From Rhodoferax sp. (lineage in GTDB: Bacteria; Pseudomonadota; Gammaproteobacteria; Burkholderiales; Burkholderiaceae_C): a stretch of DNA of 32,109 nucleotides. The notes beneath the pieces were generated by a model. It made no database searches and was not told the origin of the DNA. It saw only the letters and a program-made list of their open reading frames with translations. The position numbers and the translations under genes are program-made. Of this stretch, positions 14,513-22,600 are shown one piece after another; positions within the stretch are counted from its first letter, which is position 1, and each line of letters starts with the position of its first letter. Location: assembly GCF_028688795.1 (NCBI RefSeq), contig NZ_JAQTXM010000038.1, positions 1 to 32,109 of the forward strand, in the 5' to 3' direction.

Positions 14513-14588
14513 TGGTGGCCCGGGGCGGAATCGAACCACCGACACAAGGATTTTCAATCCTCTGCTCTACCGACTGAGCTACCAGGCC
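14513..14588 (-). tRNA. tRNA-Phe (GAA anticodon)
   Basis: The 76-base cloverleaf on the minus strand has acceptor GGCCTGG/CCGGGCC (one G-U pair), anticodon loop TTGAAAA between GAGGA and TCCTT (anticodon GAA, phenylalanine), T-arm with GGTTCGATTCC and encoded ACCA. It is first in the tRNA group and is followed by a terminator. Confidence 0.97.
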
Positions 14589-14644
14589 TAAGCCCGCAAG
14601 TATATCAGGACAAAAGCGCACTTCCAGCAAACACATTCAACTTT

Positions 14645-15322
14645 TCAACTGCGTTTGCGCGTCAAATCGACGCCCAACTGCTTGAGCTTGCGATAAAGGT
14701 GTGTGCGCTCCAAGCCGGTCTTTTCGGCCACACGCGTCATGGACCCATTTTCCTTGAACAAATGAAACTCGAAATAGGCTTTTTCGTATTCGTCGCGACC
14801 TTCCCGAAGAGGCTTGTCAAGCATGAAATGCTGCGTGACCTGCGGGCCGGCATCTGGCACCGTTGCCAGCAAACTCACGGGCAAGTCGGCGGCGGCTTCC
14901 ACCGTCAAACCCATGCGCGCCTGGAGGCCCGGCGCTGGCGTGGTAAGTTTGCGCAACGACCCGCGCGCCAGGCCCTGCTCAACAGCCTTGAGCAATTTTT
15001 GCATGGTGATGGGTTTCTCAAGAAACGCCAATGCGCCAATGCGGGTGGCTTCCACTGCGGTGTCAATGGTGGCGTGACCACTCATCATGATCACCGGCAT
15101 GGTCAACACGCCAGCGGCCGACCACTCTTTCAGCAAAGTAACGCCATCGGTATCGGGCATCCAGATGTCAAGCAACACCAGGTCGGGGCGTTCACGCAGG
15201 CGCGCGGCCCGTGCCTGTGCGGCGTTCTCTGCCACTTCTACGGTATGGCCTTCGTCGTTGAGAATTTCACACAGCAGATCGCGAATGCCCAGTTCGTCAT
15301 CCACCACCAAAATGTTTGCCAT
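14645..15322 (-). CDS. NtrX-like response regulator lacking the AAA+ domain
   Basis: A 225-residue response regulator. The receiver domain (about 1-120) has the acidic pair VVDDE (D8, D9), the phospho-acceptor D52 in LVLLDIWMPDTDG, the conserved S/T of MMSGHA and the lysine of LEKP. A linker follows, then a C-terminal Fis-type helix-turn-helix (about 187-220, NGSMTRVAEKTGLERTHLYRKLKQLGV), the NtrX signature. Classical NtrX/NtrC proteins are about 450 residues and carry a sigma54-activating AAA+ ATPase between these domains; here it is absent. The regulator therefore probably binds DNA without contacting sigma54 in the usual way. It lies 33 bases downstream of the ntrY sensor kinase gene, its likely partner. 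Confidence 0.88.
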   Translation of the reverse strand: MANILVVDDELGIRDLLCEILNDEGHTVEVAENAAQARAARLRERPDLVLLDIWMPDTDGVTLLKEWSAAGVLTMPVIMMSGHATIDTAVEATRIGALAFLEKPITMQKLLKAVEQGLARGSLRKLTTPAPGLQARMGLTVEAAADLPVSLLATVPDAGPQVTQHFMLDKPLREGRDEYEKAYFEFHLFKENGSMTRVAEKTGLERTHLYRKLKQLGVDLTRKRS

Positions 15323-15355
15323 GTTGTCCCGAGTCCCTTGAAAAATAGCTGTTTT

Positions 15356-17650
15356 TCAGCTCTGGTTATGCGGCATCGCCACACCCTGCCTTGTGGCGAA
15401 TGATAACGACACTTGCGCACCGCAAGGCTGGCCATCAACCAGCCGATTGGAGATTTCCACCCTTGTGCCATGCTCATCGGCAATTTTCTTCACCACCGCC
15501 AACCCGAGGCCCGTGCCCTTGTCTTTGGTGGTGACATACGGCTCGAATGCCCGCTTCAGGATGTGATCAGGAAAACCCGTGCCGCAGTCCACCACACTGA
15601 AGCGCACCCGCTGCGTGGCCGGCAGCCACTGGGTCTTAAGCACGACGGCCGACGCACCTCCCACGCGGCCGGCGCTCAGGGTTGCGTCCTGGGCGTTTTG
15701 CAGCAGGTTGTGCATCACTTGACGCAGTTGCTGGGCATCGCCCAAAATGGGCGGGCAGTCGGGATCAAGCTCTGCCAGCACGGCCACCTGGGTGCCCTCA
15801 CTGAGGTAAAGGTTCAGCACATCACGCGCCAGTTCATTGAGGTCGACCAGCTTCAACTCAGCCGCAGGCAACCGTGCGTAATCACGGAATTCATTCACTA
15901 GCCGCTTCATGGCATCCACCTGGTCAACAATGGTTTTGACCGATTTGGTCAACAAGGCCTGTTCGGTTGCCCCCACTTTGCCTGACAGTTTCATCTCAAG
16001 GCGCTCGGCCGAGAGCTGGATCGGGGTCAACGGATTTTTGATCTCGTGGGCTAGGCGACGCGCCACTTCTCCCCAGGCCTGCGAGCGCTGCGCCGAGACA
16101 ATTTCCGAGATGTCGTCGAACACCAGCAAGCGCTGGTTGCCAGGCAACTCGGCACCGCGGGCGATCAGGGTGATGGTGTCATTGGCTGGACGGCCAATCT
16201 GTGCTGTGCCGGCACCACCCAGTTCAAATGACTGCTGCCAGTGGTCCAGGGTGCGCCCTGCTGAATGCGCCAGATACGTCTCAAACTGCTGCTGCACACT
16301 GACGCCAAAGGTTTGCAGGCCTTCGAGCTGGGCCAATTTTTTGCCGTGATGCGCGGCCAGTGGCATACGCAAAATGCGGGTGGCACCGGGGTTGGACGAC
16401 ACGACCTTGCCATCCGCACTGAGCACCATGACACCCGCCGTGAGGTTGTCAAGAATTGTCTGCAAATTGGCCCGCGCTGCACTCACCTGCTGCATGCTGG
16501 TTTGAACCGACTGGCGTGCGTCAGACAGCTGTTGCGTCATGTCGGCAAAAGATCGGGTCAAGCCGTCCAGTTCATCTTTGCCACGCAAGGTGGCTTTGGG
16601 CGTCAGGTCGCCCGCGGCGACTTCGCGTACGCCGTCAGCCAGCACCAGCAAGGGTCGTGCAATCTGGTTGCCCAGCACGACAGCCAACAAGACGCCACCA
16701 AACACCGCCATGAACAAACTCAGGGTCAAGGTGCCAATGTACATGCGGCGCAGGCCGTCACGCGCCAGCGCACGTTCCTGGTACTCGCGGTTGGCCTGCG
16801 TCACCGCCAAGGCGTCTCGCACCAACGATGACGGCAACACCTTGACTGCCAGCAAGTAACGCGATTCACCTAACGACCCCACACTGCTGCTGCTGACCAA
16901 CACCAGCGCCTTGATGCGTGCATTCGCAACGTCACCGGCCACGCCGTCATCCAAACCTTCACTCCACGTCACGACACGCTGGATGCGCGCCGCACTGAAC
17001 TGGGTTTGCGCAGGCAAGTCAGGGTTGAGCTGGTAGCGCGATTTGCCGGCAGCAGCAATCAGCCGCCCGGAGCCGCCCCACAGCGTCAGGTCGTCGGCCG
17101 CCATGGCATCGCGTGCGCGCTCCAGCGCAAGCGGCGTGCTGGTGTCAGGCACATCAGCCAATTGGGTGGCTGCAGCCCGGGCCTTGCCAGCCAAATCAGT
17201 GGACAACGCCTCCAGCGACGTGCGCCCCAGGTTCAGTCCAGCCTCCAGGGCGCCTTCCACCTTGACATCAAACCAGCTTTCAATTGAGCGCGTGACGAAC
17301 TGGTAAGACACCACATAAATCAACACACCCGGCGCAAAGCCGGCCAGGGCAAACACGGCGGCCAGCTTGACCAAAAGACGGCTGCCAAACTTTTTTTGTC
17401 GAAGCCGCAGAATAAGCCGGTACGCAATCCAGAGGATCACCAGCACCAACAAGGAAGCGACCGCCACGTTGATGGCAAACAACTGCGCGTAATTGCGTTC
17501 GTACAAATCGCGATTGGTGGTGGCTTGGGTCAGCAAGTACAACAGCACCAAACCGATCACGACCATGGCGGTGAGCCCGAGACTGATCGTCCAGCGCAGG
17601 CTGCGTGAACTTCGGGGCGCGACGCGCGCAGTCTCGGGTGCCGCGTTCAT
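15356..17650 (-). CDS. ntrY: Sensor histidine kinase NtrY
   Basis: A 764-residue membrane sensor kinase. The start ATG 17648-17650 overlaps the stop of the DUF4390 gene as ATGA, so it is preferred over an upstream start. Membrane segments lie near 19-42, 57-81, 92-118 and 304-328, with a periplasmic region of about 185 residues between the last two. HAMP (about 329-382), PAS (about 395-515) and HisKA follow, with the phospho-acceptor His535 in RRLAHEIKNPLTPIQLSAERL. The ATPase domain shows N652 (NLLQNAQDA), DCGTGFP (688-694) and GTGLGL (712-717). NtrY-type kinases respond to nitrogen, redox or envelope cues in other bacteria; the signal here is unknown. Its partner is the short NtrX gene just downstream. 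Confidence 0.92.
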   Translation of the reverse strand: MNAAPETARVAPRSSRSLRWTISLGLTAMVVIGLVLLYLLTQATTNRDLYERNYAQLFAINVAVASLLVLVILWIAYRLILRLRQKKFGSRLLVKLAAVFALAGFAPGVLIYVVSYQFVTRSIESWFDVKVEGALEAGLNLGRTSLEALSTDLAGKARAAATQLADVPDTSTPLALERARDAMAADDLTLWGGSGRLIAAAGKSRYQLNPDLPAQTQFSAARIQRVVTWSEGLDDGVAGDVANARIKALVLVSSSSVGSLGESRYLLAVKVLPSSLVRDALAVTQANREYQERALARDGLRRMYIGTLTLSLFMAVFGGVLLAVVLGNQIARPLLVLADGVREVAAGDLTPKATLRGKDELDGLTRSFADMTQQLSDARQSVQTSMQQVSAARANLQTILDNLTAGVMVLSADGKVVSSNPGATRILRMPLAAHHGKKLAQLEGLQTFGVSVQQQFETYLAHSAGRTLDHWQQSFELGGAGTAQIGRPANDTITLIARGAELPGNQRLLVFDDISEIVSAQRSQAWGEVARRLAHEIKNPLTPIQLSAERLEMKLSGKVGATEQALLTKSVKTIVDQVDAMKRLVNEFRDYARLPAAELKLVDLNELARDVLNLYLSEGTQVAVLAELDPDCPPILGDAQQLRQVMHNLLQNAQDATLSAGRVGGASAVVLKTQWLPATQRVRFSVVDCGTGFPDHILKRAFEPYVTTKDKGTGLGLAVVKKIADEHGTRVEISNRLVDGQPCGAQVSLSFATRQGVAMPHNQS

Positions 17651-18327
17651 TTGGCGGCCTCCAGGATCAGGGGCTGCGTGGCAGCCAATGAAATCTGCCA
17701 ATCTGACTGCCCTAAAGTGCCGATCTGCAGAGGCCTGGGCAGCTGCGCCACATCCAGTCGAAAACGGAATTCCACCAAGTGCCTGACACCTGGCTCAATG
17801 TCTGCGGCGTCAGCAATACGCCAATGCGAGACGCGGCGCACAGCGCTCATGGCATCTTGCACACTGTCGAAATTCTGATTGAGTGCCAGGCCCTGTGTTG
17901 ACTCGTTCGCGTCGCCAGCCGTGACATTGAGCCGCCAACGCCGCGTCAAGGGGTGATACGCCAGGCGCACCTGGCGCCGCACGCTGCTGAGCTTGCGGTT
18001 GATCCAATACCAACGCTCCCGCACCACATCAGCCTCGGCCACAAAATAGATGGGAATGCCTTTGACCAAGGCCTCTTCCACCACCGCCGGCAATTCAAAC
18101 TTGAGTGAGGTTGACAGCCACAGGCCGTCGTCGATACGCTCGACCTTCAACTGCTGGGTCTCTGCAGCCACCGTTTCAGCGCGCACCCACCCAGCGGCCA
18201 AAGCCCACAGCGCGGCGGCGCACAGCCAGGCAAGCCACCTAGGCCGTTGATTTTTCAAGCAGTGCGTAATAAAAGCCATCGTGGTCACCCAGCGCATTGT
18301 CCGGGGATGCAGCCGCTTGCGCATCAA
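17647..18327 (-). CDS. DUF4390 domain-containing exported protein
   Basis: A protein of up to 226 residues with a signal peptide (RPRWLAWLCAAALWALAAGWVRAE) and a conserved body including LSTSLKFELPAVVEEALVKGIPIYFVAEADVVRERWYW, typical of DUF4390 proteins encoded between rsmB and ntrY in betaproteobacteria. Function unknown. Its position beside a membrane sensor kinase suggests a periplasmic accessory role, which is inference. The start is uncertain: ATG at 18325, 18295 and 18277 are all possible; 18277-18279 (MAFITHCLKNQ) gives a normal signal-peptide length and still overlaps the end of rsmB. Its stop overlaps the ntrY start by four bases. Confidence 0.85.
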   Translation of the reverse strand: MMRKRLHPRTMRWVTTMAFITHCLKNQRPRWLAWLCAAALWALAAGWVRAETVAAETQQLKVERIDDGLWLSTSLKFELPAVVEEALVKGIPIYFVAEADVVRERWYWINRKLSSVRRQVRLAYHPLTRRWRLNVTAGDANESTQGLALNQNFDSVQDAMSAVRRVSHWRIADAADIEPGVRHLVEFRFRLDVAQLPRPLQIGTLGQSDWQISLAATQPLILEAAK

Positions 18328-19561
18328 CGCCAGGCAACAAATGGCCGGGAGACGTCAACAATTTGGCGGATGTGTTGCTGGCAAGAAACGCCTTGATTTG
18401 CCCACTGCCCTCGGCCTTAAACACCGAACAGGTGGCATATAACAGCCGACCACCGGGTTTGAGCACCGTCCACAGCGCCGCCAGCAGGCGAGCCTGAATG
18501 GCGACGAGTTGCCTAATGTCAGTTTGGCGGCGCAGCCAACGGATGTCGGGGTGACGCCGCACAATGCCGGACGCCGAACACGGGGCATCCAGCAGCACCG
18601 CATCAAAGGGCACACCATCCCACCACTTGGACACATCTGCTGCATCAAACGCCAGCACCTGTGCCGTCAGGCCGAGTCGGCTCATGGTCTGGTGAATGCG
18701 CTCGCAGCGAACCGGGTCAATGTCCAATGCCGTCACGGACGCGTTTGACAACTCCAGCAGATGCGCCGTTTTGCCCCCCGGTGCCGCGCAAGCGTCAAGC
18801 ACGCGCAGGCCCGCAATGTCAATTTGGCCCGCCAACAGCAGCGGTGCAGCCAACTGTGCGGCAGCGTCTTGCACCGACACCCAACCCTCGCCAAAGCCAG
18901 GCAACTGCGGCACGGCCACGGCATGCGCCAGCTCCAGGCCGCTGTCAGCCACGGGCGTGGCCGCAATGCCTGCAGCTTGGAGCTTGTCCAGGTAAGCGGC
19001 ACGGTTGATGCGCCGGGTGTTCACCCGCAACGTCAACGGAGCCTGACGGTCATTGGCCGCCAGGATGGCCTGCCAATGGTCTGGCCAGTCAGCCTGAAGC
19101 TGGGTGATCCACCAGGGCGCATGGTTGTAACGTGCGGTGTTGTCGTGCTCAGATTGCGCCACCAAGGTTTCACGCTCTCGCAAAAAACGCCGCAGACAGG
19201 CGTTGATGAACGATGCCTGCTGCTTGATCGTGAGCGTCTTCTTGGCTGCCTCCACGGTCTGGTTGACCAGCGTGAAAGTGTCGTACAGCGCCTCAGCGGG
19301 CTGCCACAGCAGCGCCAACGCAGTGCACAACAAGGCGTCTGCAGCGGCCGGCGGTGTGCGCGGCGCCAGCAATTTGCGCAGCGCCTGGGCCCGCCCAAGG
19401 GAACGTAGCACGGCAAAACTCAAGGCCTGCACGCCCGGGCGCAATGGCGCTGCTACGGCCTCAAGTGCGGCTGTGCCCGATTGCCCCTGGCGGATCGCCT
19501 GCAACACAGCCGCTGTCGCCTGTAATTGACGCCAAAGAGGCGGTGCCAATACGTTTGTCAT
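18239..19561 (-). CDS. rsmB: 16S rRNA (cytosine-967-C5)-methyltransferase RsmB
   Basis: A 440-residue enzyme that methylates C967 of 16S rRNA using S-adenosylmethionine. An N-terminal NusB-like RNA-binding domain (about 10-140) is followed by the methyltransferase domain. The SAM motif is LDACAAPGGKT (255-265), motif IV is LDAPCSASG (Cys328) and motif VI is YATCS (Cys378); the two cysteines are the catalytic pair of the RNA m5C methyltransferases. The length is close to the E. coli enzyme (429). It is the first gene of the rsmB-DUF4390-ntrY-ntrX operon and its 3' end overlaps the DUF4390 gene. Confidence 0.96.
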   Translation of the reverse strand: MTNVLAPPLWRQLQATAAVLQAIRQGQSGTAALEAVAAPLRPGVQALSFAVLRSLGRAQALRKLLAPRTPPAAADALLCTALALLWQPAEALYDTFTLVNQTVEAAKKTLTIKQQASFINACLRRFLRERETLVAQSEHDNTARYNHAPWWITQLQADWPDHWQAILAANDRQAPLTLRVNTRRINRAAYLDKLQAAGIAATPVADSGLELAHAVAVPQLPGFGEGWVSVQDAAAQLAAPLLLAGQIDIAGLRVLDACAAPGGKTAHLLELSNASVTALDIDPVRCERIHQTMSRLGLTAQVLAFDAADVSKWWDGVPFDAVLLDAPCSASGIVRRHPDIRWLRRQTDIRQLVAIQARLLAALWTVLKPGGRLLYATCSVFKAEGSGQIKAFLASNTSAKLLTSPGHLLPGVDAQAAASPDNALGDHDGFYYALLEKSTA

Positions 19562-19579
19562 GATGATTAATTTTTATAT

Positions 19580-19631
19580 AAAAAACGCCTCAGGCCCTTA
19601 TGAATAGGGCGTGAGGCGCTATATTTTTAGC
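19580..19631 (-). terminator. Terminator of the rpoBC operon, also dispersed repeat copy R6
   Basis: On the minus strand, about 25 bases past the rpoC stop, CGCCTCA (19618-19612) and AGGGC/GCCCT form a stem of 12 base pairs with one mismatch and a seven-base loop (19586-19618). Six T residues follow (19585-19580), then more AT-rich sequence. This is a canonical intrinsic terminator. The preceding GCTA...ATAGC hairpin and the CATAAGGGCCTGAGGC segment align with the dispersed repeat copies, so the terminator appears to be derived from, or to be, a repeat copy. Confidence 0.85.
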
Positions 19632-19642
19632 GGCTAACTAAA

Positions 19643-22600
19643 TCACTCGGCAGCAGCGCCCTCGCCCTGCTCGGCCTGGGCTTCGGTCTCACCGGCCAAC
19701 TCCGCAGCTTCCGCCTCGGAGATGGCACGGCGTTCAGCATCGTCCATGTTTTCACGGACCTTGCGGGCTTCGTGGTAGGCCATGCCGGTACCGGCCGGGA
19801 TCAAGCGACCCACGATCACGTTTTCCTTCAGGCCACGCAAACCGTCGCGTTTGCCCATGATGGCAGCCTCGGTCAGCACTCGGGTGGTTTCCTGGAAGGA
19901 AGCCGCGCTGATGAAGCTGTCTGTGGACAACGATGCCTTGGTGATACCCAGCAGCAAGTTGGTGAACACCGCGGGGATTTTGCCCTCGGCGCGCAACGCG
20001 TCATTGGTGTTGAGCATTTCAGAGCGCTCGACCTGTTCACCATTGATGTACGTGGAGTCACCGGCATTCTCGACCACCACACGGCGCAGCATCTGGCGAA
20101 CAATCACTTCAATGTGCTTGTCGTTGATCTTCACGCCTTGCAAGCGGTAAACGTCCTGCACTTCGTCCACGATGTAGCGTGCCAGTTCTTCGGCACCCAG
20201 CAGACGCAAGATGTCTTGCGGGTCAGCTGGGCCGTCGACCACGGACTCGCCCTTGTTAACGATCTGGCCTTCATGCACCAAGATGTTCTTCTCCTTGGGC
20301 ACCAGTTCGTCCCAAATCTTGCCTTCAGGATCGGTGATCTGCAGGCGGATTTTGCCCTTGGTTTCCTTGCCGAACGACACTGTCCCGGTCATCTCAGCCA
20401 GCATGCCCTTGTCTTTGGGTGAGCGGGCCTCAAACAACTCTGCCACACGCGGCAAACCGCCGGTAATGTCACGGGTTTTTTGACCTTCAACCGGGATACG
20501 CGCCAGCACCTCGCCTGGGCCCACGTCCTGACCGTCACGCACTTGCACCAAAGCGCCGATCGGGAAACCAATCGTCACTGAGTGGTCAGTTCCGGGGATC
20601 TTCACTTCATTGCCCGTGGCATCAATCAGCTTGACAATGGGACGCACCACCTTGGCTGAGCCGCGATGTTTCGGGTCAATCACCACCAAAGTGGAGAGCC
20701 CCGTGACATCGTCAACCTGGCGGGCCACAGTCAGGCCTTCAATCACATTCTCGAACAGTGCCTTACCGGCAAATTCAGTGATGATGGGGCGCGTCAACGG
20801 ATCCCAGTTGGCCAAAATGGCGCCAGCCTTGATGGTTTGGTCGGCCTTGACGGTCAGCACTGCACCGTAGGGTACTTTATGGCGCTCACGCTCACGGCCA
20901 TGTTCATCATGAATGACGATTTCACCAGAGCGGGAAATCACCACCAACTCACCCTTGCCATTGGTCACATAACGCATGGTGGCGTTAAAACCGATGTTGC
21001 CGTTGGACTTGGCCTCAACGCTAGATGCGATGGCCGCACGCGATGCCGCACCACCGATGTGGAAAGTCCGCATGGTCAGCTGGGTACCCGGCTCACCAAT
21101 GGACTGGGCCGCAATCACACCGACAGCCTCACCACCATTCACCAAACCGCCGCGACCCAGGTCACGGCCATAGCAACGGGCGCAAATACCAAAGCGGGTT
21201 TCGCAGGTCAGCGCGGTGCGGACCTTGACTTCGTCGACGCCAGCAATTTCCAGCTCATCAATCAAGTCTTCATCAAGCATGGCGCCAGCCGGAGCCAGCA
21301 CCGAGCGGTTTTCTGGGTGCAGGATGTCATCGGCTGCGGAGCGACCCAAGATGCGGTCACGCAACGATTCAATCACTTCACCGCCTTCGACAATGGCGCG
21401 CATCAGGTAACCCGCGTGGGTGCCACAGTCTTGCTCTGTGACCACCAAGTCTTGCGTCACATCGACCAGACGACGTGTCAGGTAGCCCGAATTGGCAGTT
21501 TTCAAAGCGGTATCGGCCAAGCCTTTACGCGCACCGTGGGTGGAGATGAAGTACTCCAGCACGTTCAGACCTTCGCGGAAGTTAGCAGTAATAGGCGTTT
21601 CAATGATGGAGCCATCAGGCTTGGCCATCAAGCCACGCATACCCGCCACCTGACGAATTTGGGCAGGAGAACCCCGGGCGCCAGAGTCAGCCATCATGTA
21701 AATCGAGTTGAAGGACTCTTGCGTAACTTGATTGCCATGGCGATCAGTGACCGTCTCTTTGGACAACTGGGCCATCATCACCTTGGCGACTTCGTCACCC
21801 GACTTGCCCCAGATGTCCACTACCTTGTTGTAGCGCTCACCTGCCGTCACCAGACCTGAGGTGTACTGCTGGGCAATTTCCTTGACCTCGTTTTCAGCAC
21901 GTTCAATGATGCCGGGCTTCTCGGTGGGCACCAACATGTCCTCAATCGAGATCGAGATGCCGGAGCGTGTCGCCAAACGGTAACCGTACTGCAGCAGCTT
22001 GTCGGCAAACACCACGGTTTCTTTCAGTCCACACTTGCGGAATGACACATTGATGAGCTTGGAAATTTCTTTCTTCTTCAACGCCTTGTTGATGTTCGAG
22101 AAAGGCAGGCCCTTGGGCAGAATTTCAGACAACAAGGCACGCCCGGCGGTGGTCTCCCACAGCTTGGTAGACGGCACCAGTTCACCGGTTTCCTTGTCCT
22201 TGGTGTACTCTGTCAAACGCACATTGATACGTGCGCTCATCTCCACTTCACCCGCGTCAAAAGCGCGCTGCACTTCACTCACGTCAGAGAAAATCAGACC
22301 TTCACCCTTGCCATTGATGCGATCGCGGGTGGTGTAGTACAGACCCAGCACCACGTCTTGCGACGGGACGATGGACGGTTCGCCATTGGACGGGAACAGC
22401 ACGTTGTTGGAGGCCAGCATCAAGGTGCGGCATTCCATTTGTGCTTCAACCGACAAGGGCACGTGAACAGCCATCTGGTCACCGTCAAAGTCGGCATTGA
22501 ACGCGGCGCAGACCAGTGGGTGCAATTGAATCGCTTTGCCTTCAATCAAAATCGGCTCAAACGCTTGAATACCCAAACGGTGCAAGGTAGGCGCACGGTT

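Noticed and set aside
141..19631. CRISPR array from regularly repeated motifs
   Set aside because: The repeat copies are kilobases apart, in both orientations and inexact; there is no direct-repeat/spacer pattern and no cas genes.
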